A stretch of DNA of 64,000 nucleotides from Cristatella mucedo (taxonomy: Eukaryota; Bryozoa; Phylactolaemata; Cristatellidae). Position 1 is the stretch's first letter. Every line of letters starts with the position of its first letter. Under the pieces are notes generated by a model. It saw only the letters and a program-made list of their open reading frames with translations. It had not been told where the DNA came from and did not search any database. Where the stretch lies: contig WPIO01000010.1 in NCBI GenBank assembly GCA_009760855.2, forward strand, positions 8,471,501 to 8,535,500. The letters run 5' to 3'. The translations under genes and the position numbers were made by a program. Below, piece after piece: positions 24,228-42,624 of the stretch.

Positions 24228-27200
24228 CTACCTGTCGTCATGGCGAGAGCCTTTGTGATGATGGCGCGATCGACCATGCTGACGGGGTTTGTGAAGCTTC
24301 AGCAACTTCGCTTGCAGTGCTGCTGCCTTCTTGCTTAGCCTAGGGCACATACATGATGAGACATTTTGCACAGTCTGCACGGAGGCCACACAGCATTTGG
24401 TATAGTGAGCTCACTAACTACGCATGCACTGCGGTAGAAAAATCACCGCACCTTAGTTTGTGACCCTTTGCAGGTTGCTTCTTCTTGCTTGCTCCATCAC
24501 CTTCTTCACACGAATGATTGCTGATAACCTTTGAAAATGCACCACATTCAGTAAGCGTGGCTATACTGCAGTATGCAAAACGACAAAGAACAACAACAGA
24601 CAAGTCATAAAGAAATGACATTGCAGTGCCGTGCATGTCAACAGACAGCAACAGCAAACATCCTTGATACCCTGAAGAACAAGACTTCGATCTAAAACGT
24701 TTATCATAACTTCTTCAGCTATTCAGGGTCAGCATCACGAAGCTCGAAGTGCATTAACACATTGCAAGCATCTAAACCACAGTTCTTCAATCCACCACGG
24801 TGCAGTCGACTATGCACTACAAATAACAATAATACTGGTTTGGTCTAGCGGTTAAGGTGCTCGCCCCGACCAAGGTCTGACTGAGGTCGTGGGCTCGAGC
24901 CCTGAGGCATATGTGAAGCGCCTGAATAGAGATCAAGTTCTCTTGGGGCGCTATATAAATGAATTATATATATATTTGATAGGGCGCCCTCAGAGAACTC
25001 AATCTCTTTCTAGGCGCTTTACATTTGCTGCAAAGGAAACACGCGATCGAACGGTGAGTGGAAAGGCTAGCCTCATCAGAATCCCGAGTCTTGGTGATCC
25101 CAGAAGTCGGGGCTATCTCGATCTGCTGTTTGACAGCGGTCACAAAACATTATAACAAAGCACTGATGAGCAAAATGATTTTAACTCTATAAGATGTCTC
25201 GACAGAGAGCTGTTCACGATCCAGAGTGTTTACAAAACAACCAAGCATTGCCATTGACACAGCACAGCACTACAAGCAGACATCGTAAGTGAAGTATGGC
25301 TAGAGATTAAATCACGTGAGCTACCGACAGTTTGCTCAAGAGTCGTGTGTTGTATCAACTGCTGAGCTTGCTGTAGCTTGCATGGTCGCCCAGAATTGAA
25401 AGCCTTATACGCTTCAGGCAGATTCCTAAGGTGCATTCATAGCCACCCCCTCGCAGGTCTGGTTCGTGCCACGGGCGTGTAGCAACGCGTGAGCACATAC
25501 ATTGCGCTCACGGTGTGCAAGTCACTGGTTGCAGCTCCATGTTGCACGTGCAGGACCACAGAACAGCCTAAGCAGTCCTGTTACATAGAGAGTGAATGAA
25601 GAGCCCACTGAGGTTTACTGCACAATGTCCAACAAAGGGGCTGAGTCATCAGTTCGATCAAAAGCATCGGATCAGACACAATTCATACCTCGGCAGCTTC
25701 GGCCAAATTACTTTCGTCGTTGGCATCGACGGCCAGGTTAAGGCCAAGGCGAGTTTCGTCTTGCAAGTTGTCCAATTCGGTCACGGTAACCTCTGCCGTT
25801 CCGCAGGTGTCTAGGCTATAAGTTTTCGCTTCGAGGATGCGCTCAACTTCAGCCAGCCGATCCATATACTTCTGCTGGGATTTCTTTACCATGTCCTTGT
25901 GCTAAAATTGCATATCGCAGGCATAGCGAAACCAGTAAAATTACGCCGAGCTATGTACGTCTACTAGAACCCGATCGACCAAGGCAGCACATCAACCAGT
26001 GGACTGACCACAGCGAGCGGCTCTAGCTACTCCCCCAACACAAACCGGCGACAGCACAAAGCTGTCAACGGTCAGCAGACATACGAGGACTGCGCCGACT
26101 GTGCCACCCCGGCGATTCAAATGCAGTTGCTGGTAAAGCTCAATCGACGATCGACCGGTACACAGCAAAAAGTCATTTACTTGGTTCCTAGAATCAAACT
26201 CAGCTGCCTAGGAAGAGAGTACATACATGTGCAGAAAAATCGGAGGGCACTGGTCAGGGGATGCTTTCTACGTCATGCATGCATGAACTCAAATCAAAAG
26301 GCAAGCACGTGCGAACATGTCACATTCACTGAAGCAGATTAAAAGCCGTGACACCGTACGAATGCTCAACCTTCGGGCTGACAGTAGGGACAGGATTAGT
26401 TTTTTATTTTAGCACAATTTGCTGACGTCTACCGAAGCATGAACAAAGGAAGATCGTTTAATGAGAGCTGGGCGGGGCTAGTGCCACACTCTGCCACTTG
26501 GGATCGGTTCAACAAAACCCTCTCAAGCTAATCGTGAATGGTAGCTTATGTAATTTGCAATCAATGTCTTAATAATGTTTTCAGTCAGCTACGACGACAT
26601 CTCGCCGTCTAGCTCAACGAACTACTTGCTATTCCTTGTTTTTTGCAGCACCAATGGTCCTTGACCCGTACACCCACCGACCGTGTCCAAATTCACTCAG
26701 CAGGAGCACACTGGCGGGGCATCCGTCGGAACGCCACGTAACGTGCCATCTAAGCAAGCCTCTTAATGACCTGTCGCAGAGGTACAGAAATTCTACGGGC
26801 TCGTGTGCAAACCAGCTCGCACCTCTTGCTTTTTTCGCTTCAACTCTTCCTTCAGCTGCTTCTGCAGGTCGTCAGCCGCTTTCTTTCGGCGTTCATTCTT
26901 CCGTTTTCGGAAACCCGTGAGCCAATCTCTGCAAGAAGGAGACACACGGCTCACCCACAACCGCGCATAAATCGTATCGCGCACGACTTTAGGGCGCACG
27001 CCCGCACGCTCTCTTCAGCCGGCGAAAGCGGTACGCCTGGTCCAGAAACCAGATTCTAGCATTCGCGGCGCAAGAAACGACAACGTCCGGCGCCCAACCC
27101 CATCTGGCGCCCAGTAAATCGCTGGAAGTATCGAGGCAAAACTCGCCCAAGTTACCGAAAGCTGCGGGCGCCGGACCAAAAATGAGCGCTGGCTGCTCGA

Positions 27201-27450
27201 AAAATGTGGACGAACGCGGCTGGCGAAAAATTCTCGAGCAATGACACGCAGCGGCGCCGAATGACGTTCCCGTCATCTCGAAGAGGGCTGAATCGGCGAC
27301 GGGCTGAACGCTGCAGGGGCGAAGGCTACACGAATACGACGCCCTAGAAAGTAAGACCAGTGTAACGCAAGCATCTCACTTCCTAGCTTCTTCATCAAAC
27401 ACGAGGACGCGCTTCGTCAGCCTGTTCTTTTGCTTTTTCACTCGCCCCAT
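24228..27450 (-). CDS. NOL12: NOL12/Rrp17-type nucleolar rRNA-processing protein
   Basis: Members of this family bind RNA in the nucleolus and act in pre-rRNA processing (yeast Rrp17 is a 5'-3' exonuclease). Exons in transcript order: 27450-27380 (start ATG, A at -3 and G at +4), 26928-26823, 25901-25689, about 24565-24452 and 24333-24228 (stop TAG). The N-terminus reads MGRVKKQKN then LVFDEEARKDWLTGFRKRKN, the conserved family opening. A lysine-rich coiled coil, QQKYMDRLAEVERILEAKT and EVTVTELD follow, with a very basic tail ending KGSRHDDR. Junctions 1-2, 2-3 and 4-5 are in phase. The junction between the third and fourth listed exons is unresolved: either a small exon is missing, or a donor at a GTAATT inside exon 3 joins an acceptor at 24560/24561. 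It is divergent from PSMD9. Confidence 0.85.
24836..25040 (+). repeat. SINE family A copy joined tail-to-tail to a reversed LINE tail
   Basis: A full SINE A (TGGTTTGGTCTAGCGGTTAA head, GTGGGCTCGAGCCC B-box region, GCGCCTGAATAGAGA tail) ends in (AT)n at about 24976. It is followed immediately by a reversed stand-alone tail, CAGAGAACTCAATCTCTTTC and TAGGCGCTTTACATTTGCTG. Both lie in the NOL12 intron between its last resolved exons. Confidence 0.8.
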
Positions 27451-27686
27451 GCTGGCACGAGATCGCCTTGACCTGACCCGTCTTTGATGATGGAGGTTAT
27501 AAAAGCCAACACCCCCACCATACCGTACACATCCGCTTTCTGGTCGCATCTCTGCTGCGAACTAAACGGCGAGGGTGAACGGGCTCGCGCCAGTAACTTT
27601 GGCGGTCGCGAAGACCCATTCGTCACAGGACCTGGCGTGGGCGCCCGAATTTGTATTTTCTGCTGACGCATTTCGTGTTTTTGACA
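27451..27686. promoter_or_regulatory. Divergent promoter between NOL12 and PSMD9
   Basis: Only 236 bp separate the NOL12 start codon (minus) from the PSMD9 start codon (plus), so both 5' UTRs and core promoters must fit here or overlap. The segment is moderately GC-rich and shows no obvious TATA box. A shared bidirectional promoter is an inference from spacing. Confidence 0.65.
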
Positions 27687-35133
<7,447 letters not shown>

Positions 35134-35375
35134 CTTGCTCAAACCCATCTCAGCAAAGGCAGTTCAGGAAGAGTGAGCGCTGCTGTGATAGCAGTTGGTG
35201 CAGCAAATGACAACACCATTACTAAGAACTGTTGTAGCTTTAACCTTTATTCGTGAGTACGCCAGAACATTGCTGATGGTTGGCTCGGTACACGCTGATA
35301 AAGCTGTTCACCAGTTGCTGGCTTGTCCTCCATTTATAGCAAGTTATGGTAGTCATGATGAGCTGCTGACATAGA

Positions 35376-35381
35376 AATAAA
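35376..35381 (+). terminator. Poly(A) signal for PSMD9
   Basis: AATAAA 243 bases after the candidate PSMD9 stop codon; it is the first canonical hexamer I noticed in this strand downstream of the gene. Confidence 0.55.
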
Positions 35382-35441
35382 TTACGAAAAATGCAAAGCA
35401 GCTTATTATTAATTCCCATCTTGACAGTAGCGTTGCAAGCT

Positions 35442-35447
35442 TTTATT
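35442..35447 (-). terminator. Poly(A) signal for the calponin-family gene
   Basis: TTTATT on the plus strand (AATAAA on the minus strand), 123 bases past the calponin stop codon at 35570. It is about 60 bp from the opposing PSMD9 signal. Confidence 0.55.
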
Positions 35448-35569
35448 TCTAGAAACCTAACCTAAGACTGACTCTGCACTGATGACACCGATTCCAGGTC
35501 GGTAGTGGACGTCGATGCCAAGCCTGTCTGTTGGCTGACGATTCGAGTTACATGTTATGCGGTTAGCCG

Positions 35570-36651
35570 TTAGAAATCGGTGCCCCCTTGCTCGTCTCCG
35601 TTATAGGGAGATGGGTAGTAGGGACTCTCTTGCAAGGGCCCCACCGACCTGATGTCAGCGACTCCTCTACCTTTGCCGAAACTCATGCCGCTCTGATTGG
35701 CATATTGGTTTGTTCCTGCCTGGAGGCCAATGACTCCTTGTGCTTCTTGCGACATATCCTCACACCGGATGTCAGCAATATGTCTTGACGTACCCATGCG
35801 CATGCCTTTTTGACTAGCAAACTGGTTGGTGCCAGCCTGCAGTCCAATTATGCCTTGGCTGGCCTGCGACGACTCCTCAACTTGTATGTCTGCTATGTGT
35901 CGTGGTGCACCGAGCCTCATACCCTTTTGTGAGGCAAACTGGTTGGTACCGGCCTGAAGGCCAATGATACCTTGGCTCTCCATAGAGGGGCTCTCCACTT
36001 GGATGTCGGCAACGTGCCGTGGAGCACCGATTCGCATTCCCTTCTGTGAGGAGAACTGATTGGTGCCTGCCTGGAGGCCTATTATGCCTTGGCTTTCCTG
36101 CGTGGAACTCTCCACGGCAATGTCGGCTATATGACGGGGAGCGCCTATACGCATTCCCTTCTGCGTTGCGAACTGATTGGTTCCAGCCTGCAGACTGATG
36201 ATGCCCTGGCTTTCCTGGCTCTGCCTGTCCGATGGGATATCGGCAATGTGTCGCACACTACCGATACGCATGCCCTTCTGCGATGCGAATTGGTTAGTGC
36301 CTGCCTGGAGGCCGATGACTCCTTGGCCTTCCTGCGACAGGTCATCACATTTAATATCGGCAATGTGTCTAACGCCACCAATGCGCATGCCCTTTTGTGA
36401 TGCAAACTGGTTTGTTCCTGCCTGTAGGCCGATGACGCCATGGCTGTCTTGGGTGATGTCATCGCATTTGATGTCAGCAATGTGACGGCTCGCACCTATC
36501 CGCATACCCTTTTGAGATGCAAATTGGTTAGTTCCTGCCTGCAAGCCTATGATGCCGTGGCCCTCTTGGGACATTCCGTCGCACTTAATGTCGGCGATAT
36601 GGCGCGATGCTCCGATTCTCATTCCTTTCTGAGAGGCAAACTGATTAGTGC
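35570..36651 (-). repeat. Nine tandem 117-bp coding repeats (CLIK repeats)
   Basis: One exon made of 117-bp units. Units 1-8 are exact in length with no indels. The ninth is degenerate (GTNQYANQSGMSFGKGRG) and leads into the C-terminal tail. The GTNQF-SQKGMR core and the IGLQA junction are nearly invariant, while the ten or so residues between HIADI and the next GIIGLQA vary. Confidence 0.97.
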
Positions 36652-39347
36652 CTGCAAGAGATGTGACTTGATTTGGCCATGGAACAAGCATGTACATAAC
36701 ATTTCATTGTCTCATGCAGACTGAGAGAGTCGCTGAACCAGTAGATCGTCAGCATCTATTTTTCTAAATGTGCCTGCTCTGCAAACAGCATCGTCGTTGC
36801 AAATCAAGGAGCCGAAAAATGAAGAGCATTTCTAAACTGGAAATTCATTCGCAAGCATGTTTAGAAAAGTGCGATCTTGTGTTAGCTTCACGTTAGTTTC
36901 GGGTATCGCTGGAGCACCAGGTTTAGAGGGTGCTGAGTCACTCACGATTCGGCGATGACTCGGTGCATACCTGCTTGCAGCCCGATACAGCCTTCTCCCG
37001 CTCGAAGCTGCTCTATGGTGAAGTCCCTTGCCGAACGCTCGACTGGCTTTGGGCCGATACTTCTGACCCGGCATCCATTTCGTTGAGCCTGAAATAGTGA
37101 CAGCCCAATTTTGCCCAGGCGTACCAGTTGAATATGCCTCATTACTTGGGCTCATAACAAATTTGATGCAATCTTCAATTATGAGTCCAAGCAACACAGC
37201 TGGGGATTCGTGCTGCACCTCTCCAGTAAAAAACTGCAGCACATGATTCGCTACGCTCTAGGTGAGAGATCAACCTGTGCAACTATGAATGACCATATCC
37301 GACCTGTCTGAGACTGCTTCAAAGGCAAAATAATTATTTCATAACCTTAACTGAAAGGTTATATATTTCCGTTCGTCGGCCTCATGCAAAAACATTGCTT
37401 ACTAGCAACAGGGCGGCCTGCAGCGAAAAAATGAGTGGATGTTTAGAGCTCCGTTCTGTGTGCCATTCATGATGTGACGAAGCGCTAGCTTGACATGACC
37501 GATGCATGATCAGGGTCACCAGTGGATGAGTGTTCCTATGTGATGACCAGGTACGAGATGTTACTTGATAGCGCTTGCCTGTGACCCCCCTTCTTTTTTG
37601 AGAAGGGAAAGCAGCCCTGGCCAATGCTGAAGAACTGCTCGAACTAAAGTGAGTTATGCTAAAATTTGTACGATCTCTAAATGGGAGTTCCGCCCAAGCC
37701 GAAAAGTACGCCTTGTGGTCAAGTACTGGCCAATCGGTCCCTTTAATTCAGCCTAGGAACAACGGCGTGTTTTCTATCCCACACAAATAGATAACCGGAA
37801 TGAGCTGTCTACTCACTTCTGGGATTGAGTGTGTGTTGTCGACAGAGCAAGGGAAATGTAATTAGCAGACACCCCTACGTAGCCTGTACGGCGGTCACTA
37901 GGGCGACTTTGTTGGCCAGTGGCAGTAGCGCTCTGAGGCAAGGATGGAGTGGCGGGCAGTTGCCCCGCTGCCTTGCAATGGAAATGACTTGGTTCCCGTG
38001 CGGTTTCCCGTGGGAAGACGGGTGATAAAACGCTACTAGATCGCCCCTAAAGCTGACACCAGCCCCTGGTCAATGTGCACTCGTGCGTGTCACTCTCTGC
38101 GCTTACATAGATAAAGCACGGGCTAAGATCCTGGTGATCCAGAGCAGGAAAGCCCACCGAAGGCGCCGCCGAGCTCCTCTGCGTGACTTCGTTCGAAGGC
38201 AAGCTCGACCGTTGGGGTCGTGTCTATTTGAAGTGGCGGGTGTTAGCTTAGTCTGCGTTAGCCACATTGACGACTCGCGGACGTGTGACGTATTGCAAGA
38301 AAAAAAAAGCTCGCCTCGCTCAACCAGGACAGAAAGTTAACCGGGCATGGCGGTTAATGCTAGGGAGCCAAGTAGCCAGCTCTGGCTCTGAGATGAGTGT
38401 GGTAGATATAACTAAAAAAGGAAAGGTCGCACTTATTCAACAGCCTCATTTCTTTAGAGGCCTAGCAGAGCCCTAGCAGCTATCACTGCCGATTGCATAC
38501 GAAAGTCGAGGATTGCTTGCTGCAGTGAGGGTGTAATGAATTGTCAGCTGCTTCGGCAAGTATCAGGCGCCTATCTATAAGTTGAGTTTGACTGAGATCG
38601 AACCTCAAAGGAGAGGCAATCAGTGATTGTTTCGCTTGCATGCGTAGTCCGAGGCTACCCTCCGAAGTTCAGTTAACGTGACCAACTAAGTGGCCCCTGA
38701 TTAAAGTGAAAGTGGAATCAAGCCGTATCTTAGCAATCATTTATTCGAAATCACGATCTTGGCTAAGCAGGCCGCGCCTGCCATTTTTGAGTGGTTGGAA
38801 TGCCATGCACGACTATAAAAGATGACATTATCACCGGTATTTGATGAAAAATCTAAAGATGCCACGTGTCTGTAAAGCTCAAAATCAATATACTAAGACA
38901 GTCGCTACTTTGTTGGGCTCACTTAAGCCTGAATTAACCCGCTGACACCATAATAAAGCGTTATATCGAATAAATACTTGACAGGATAGAAGATAGAACG
39001 ACTGCATGCGATTATTTTCTACACAGACGGGACTTAGCTGGGCAAGCAGATTGCAGGCAACGATCAAAATGTAAACCGGATTTCAGCGCTGCAATGCTAA
39101 TAAAAGCGAAATGCCTATCATCGTGGAGCAGTCTCAATCCAGTAGACCGTCCCAGAGAATCAATCGTCAACTCTTTCTAAAAAAAAAGCTAAGCACACAA
39201 TGAGCTCACCTCTGTTCCAAGTAACAAGATTCCGTTAACAACAGTCGCCATGTTCTTGTTCTCGAACAGGTCAATTGTAGGAAAAAGACCGTTCTCTGGA
39301 ACGCCATAAGCCTCGCATGCTCGGAGGAAAATTTCAATATTTTCCAT
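35570..39347 (-). CDS. Calponin/transgelin-family actin-binding protein with nine CLIK repeats (5' exons not found)
   Basis: Cytoskeletal or muscle protein expected to bind actin filaments. Exons found, in transcript order: 39347-39210 (MENIEIFLRACEAYGV ... VVNGILLLGTE, the C-terminal half of a CH domain), 37088-36971 (AQRNGC, SIGPKPVERSARDFTIEQLR, AGEGCIGLQAG, the linker conserved in transgelins and calponins) and 36651-35570. The last exon encodes nine 39-residue units, each opening with GTNQFASQKGMRIG or a close variant and closing GIIGLQA. It ends GDEQGGTDF and TAA. All junctions are in phase. Transgelins have one such repeat, vertebrate calponins three, and nematode UNC-87 seven without a CH domain, so this architecture is unusual. 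The N-terminal CH exons must lie upstream of 39347; I could not place them. It converges on PSMD9. Confidence 0.88.
37089..39209 (-). other. Calponin gene intron (2.1 kb)
   Basis: Contains a reversed, decayed SINE B near 38422-38560. No exon was found between the two assigned ones. An open minus-strand frame at 36832-37242 partly overlaps the 36971-37088 exon in another frame and is not coding. Confidence 0.7.
38422..38560 (-). repeat. SINE family B, reversed, decayed
   Basis: TTATTCAACAGCCTCATTTC, then CTAGCAGCTATCACTGCCGA and GATTGCTTGCTGCAGTGAGG resemble the reversed SINE B body. Confidence 0.45.
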
Positions 39348-39475
39348 CTAAAGCACAGACAATACATACACGTTTTTGGTAGTTGAGCGTGCAATGAGCT
39401 CTTTACCTGAAATTGCGAACGAGCATGCTACTTGCACTCAGTACGTTTAGCACCGACAGACTGCTTGATTCGCCA

Positions 39476-40600
39476 TCAGCTTGGTCGGAGCAGGTAGGGA
39501 TAGCTTACGAGGTCTTGCGATCGCTGCAGATGTACTTGCACTTGCTCACGTGAGCTCTGAAAATGCTCGAGCGCACCAACGAAGACCTCGCGGCTGCGTC
39601 GGACAGATTTATTCATAGCATCTTTAGGCCTGGCGGATAGGTAGGCGGGTAGAAATGAGTCAAGCGACTCGTAAGCCAGCGAGAGGATCTTGAAGTCAAT
39701 TCGATGCTTGATAAGGACCGAGTGAAGCTCGGAGAGAAGTTGAGTGATGTGGCTGCTGTACCGTTGTTGACAGACCGTATGAGGCGTTGGGCGTAGCACA
39801 AATTTGCATACGATTTAGGGCATAGGTTAGGTGTCCTGAATAAAATTAATTGTATTGCAATGTCCTAAATGATGAAAGTAGTTTAGCAGTCGTACTGTCA
39901 CTTAAGCAATCCCTGATTTTGGCGATATTGCCCAGCTGAAATTAGGTCAACTTGGCAGTGGAGGCAATTTACTGATCCAGCGACAAGTCTTTTTAGAATA
40001 GACCCCTGGATTTCGGGCTGATGTCACTAAGAGTGATGCTGGATGAACCAATCTCGAGGGCGAGGTCTTGCTGCCTGAGCGTTACACTAAGCTTGCACAT
40101 AACTATTATGTTGCTCTTATAATTTGTAAGCACCAGGAAGCAAGTAGCTATCTAAATTGTTGCGTTAAATGAAGTCTATGGCTACAGCATGAGTAGCAAA
40201 ACCGCCGAGGCTGTGAATGCGCTATACAAAACTCGCCAGCGAAGCACCCGCATAGTCTCGGCTTTGTGGAGTTGTAGACGGAGATGTAATACATTACATT
40301 ACATACGTACGAATGTCTTTGATACAGGCTGAAAGGTAGGCAAGTGAGTTGAATCCTGAATGCATATACATCCACAATTTTATATCTCTCACTGAGTTAG
40401 GAAATAACCAAGTTTTTCACTATGCAATTGATTGCTAGGCTTGTCGAGAGGCGCGTTAGAAAGACATGGTGGTCAATTGTGTCAAATTCTTCTGAGAAGT
40501 AGACAAGAATCGGTTGAGAGGGTCCTACATTAATCGGAGTTGTTCAGACAACCAATGCAAGGCAGAGCAGTTTCTATGGAATAGCTAACTATAAATCCCA
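39476..40600 (-). mobile_element. LINE family 1 remnant, reversed, with LINE family 2 tail inserted
   Basis: Minus-strand frames give VCQQRYSSHITQLLSELHSV, LIKHRIDFKILSLAYESL and DSFLPAYLS, matching the C-terminal region of the ORF at 43590-44345. Upstream reverse-transcriptase remnants extend to about 40600. The stretch 40170-40310 is a plus-oriented LINE family 2 3' end (CTATACAAAACTCGCCAGCG ... GGAGATGTAATACATTACAT), so it is a younger insertion in the opposite orientation. Confidence 0.75.
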
Positions 40601-40727
40601 TTTGTAACTTGATAGCACGATCTAATGAACAGATGTAATCGTATAGCATCTGGACAACTAATCGTTAAAGTGTCTTGTATAATCATAGCAGAAGGCAGAA
40701 AGGACGAAAATTACTTAAATTCCCATT

Positions 40728-40790
40728 GCCCATGGCTGGATATTAAATTCCCATTGTCCATGCCCATTGTCCATGGCTGGATATTTACCG
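40728..40790 (+). repeat. Short tandem duplication
   Basis: CCATGGCTGGATATT and its upstream TTCCCATTG block occur twice in about 60 bases, with a further partial copy between them. Confidence 0.7.
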
Positions 40791-42624
40791 AGCGGCCTGA
40801 CAGCCGCTGCTCTCAGAGGGGAGAGAACTGTCCACGTAGCCAGCGGCAGATCTACTATGTTGTTCTTGGTGGGCAGCAACAGGTCTAAGTACCTCACAAG
40901 GAGAACTGTTGGGACGACCGGGTCCTGAGAGCGAGACTTCTTTTTAGTTGGGGAAACGAATTTAAGGACGACTTCAATTGGGACAGGAAGCACGAAAGAG
41001 GAGAGAGAAGGGCCGGACTAGCTACTATCTATGAGGGCCTAGAATCCGACAGGGATGGCAGTGATTGGATGGACTCGGTAATCCGTTTTGTGTTACCAGC
41101 ACTAACAATTCACTAGCCTGCAAAGAGAATACTTTTGAGCTTTTGTTTTGCGTTTTGCATGTCAGCGTCGTGCTACTACTTCACCTTGCAACTTGGTATA
41201 AAAATGGATTTGAAGCCCTTAATGTGGGTAAGGAGACCGAAGACCGAAAGCAAGAGAACCGATTTAAGCTACCGGCCTGCAACTGCAACAGATCGCCGAT
41301 CGTGTCGTAACCGCAAAGGAGCCCGGTTTTTCTTACAGCCGCCTGGCCAACCGCTTAAGTGCTCGAGCTATTTTCATTACAACACAAACCTGTGAAATTT
41401 TACTACAAGTTTTTCACTATAACCATAAAATACAGGAGCGGCAACTTAAACCTCTTTGACTGAGCGACGGATCGCGATCCTTGTAAGCGTAACGGTTGAA
41501 AAGCTAAGCAGGAGCTGTCAAATGCGTAGACAAGTATGCAGTGCAGCCGGAAGAAAAAACTCTTGGCATATTTACATATAGAGGGCTTAAACATGCAGGC
41601 AGGATGCGTGCAGCGAGGTTCTAACATAATCTAATAGTGTATATATACTTGCATACGCTGCACAAACTGTACATGCAATTTGAAACAGCGGCGAGCTAAA
41701 CAAGCATAATTATGACCGATATTCAGCTTTCGTGGATTCCTGAATTGTAACGGCTAGGAGTTGACAATGCAAAAACCTATGGCCGAGTTCGAGTACAAGC
41801 CGACGCCATACGATAGGCAGTGAGTTGTGTTACGGCAGTTGGCCTACGCATTCTAGCTGTTGAAGCTCTAGGTCACGGAGTTTGTCGACGTATGCCATGG
41901 CGGCTGTTAAACGCCTGTAACCCTCCGTTGCTGTCAAATCGCCCTGTCTACGCTACGGATGTGGACATGTAATGTTAAGGTCACCCGAGGGCTCTTCGTT
42001 GCTGCCGTGTTCCACTAAAGTCGGCATACCAGCTGCATGCATTGGTGCCGCACCTAAAAGTGGCTATACGCAGCACAAGGTTCAGGTGCCAACAGTATTT
42101 GTCAAAGCGCGTCGTCCGAGACTAGCGGCACTGCTGCTGCGATCGCTGTGCTTGCGGCCTAGTCATGTCCGGACGTGGAAGCCGCACGCCACGTTTTCAA
42201 CATGCACGCACATGCAGACATATTAGCCTGTACATGAATTTCGTACGAGCATAATAATAATGTCAATGAAACATTTATATAGTGCCGTCTTTAAACTACA
42301 TCCCTTTATACGCACTTTAGATATGCTGTAAGCAGCTACATTAACCTGTACATACATTGTATGTGAATACATGCGGGCCAATAAAGCCTGTCTGATTCGC
42401 GAAGTTAATGTTGCCCCGGTGACTCCCACGGGCGAGGGATCCTCCCCGTGACCCTGTTTGTAGAAAATGGAAGCGAGAAAGAATGGAAGAAGCTAAATGA
42501 AGTCTGTCGTGGTAGATACACGCACTTATCGAGCTCGGGACAGTGTCCGTGGCCAGCGCTGTAGCGTTTAGAGCAGGACCGTTTCTACACTGCGAACTCA
42601 AATTAGGTTACAGAGAGAAGCTCT

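Noticed and set aside
25230-25436. Minus-strand frame in the NOL12 intron as a missing exon
   Set aside because: Acceptor and donor phases do not fit the flanking exons, and the peptide lacks the basic character of the family.
36832-37242. 136-codon minus-strand frame upstream of the CLIK exon
   Set aside because: It overlaps the true 36971-37088 exon in a different frame. The in-phase frame giving SIGPKPVERSARDFTIEQLR is the conserved one.
39410-39440. Possible 21-nt micro-exon of the calponin gene just upstream of 39347 (ends CAATTTCAG before GTAAAG)
   Set aside because: It would be in phase and loosely resembles the residues before MENI, but it has an in-frame TAG immediately upstream and too little sequence to support it.
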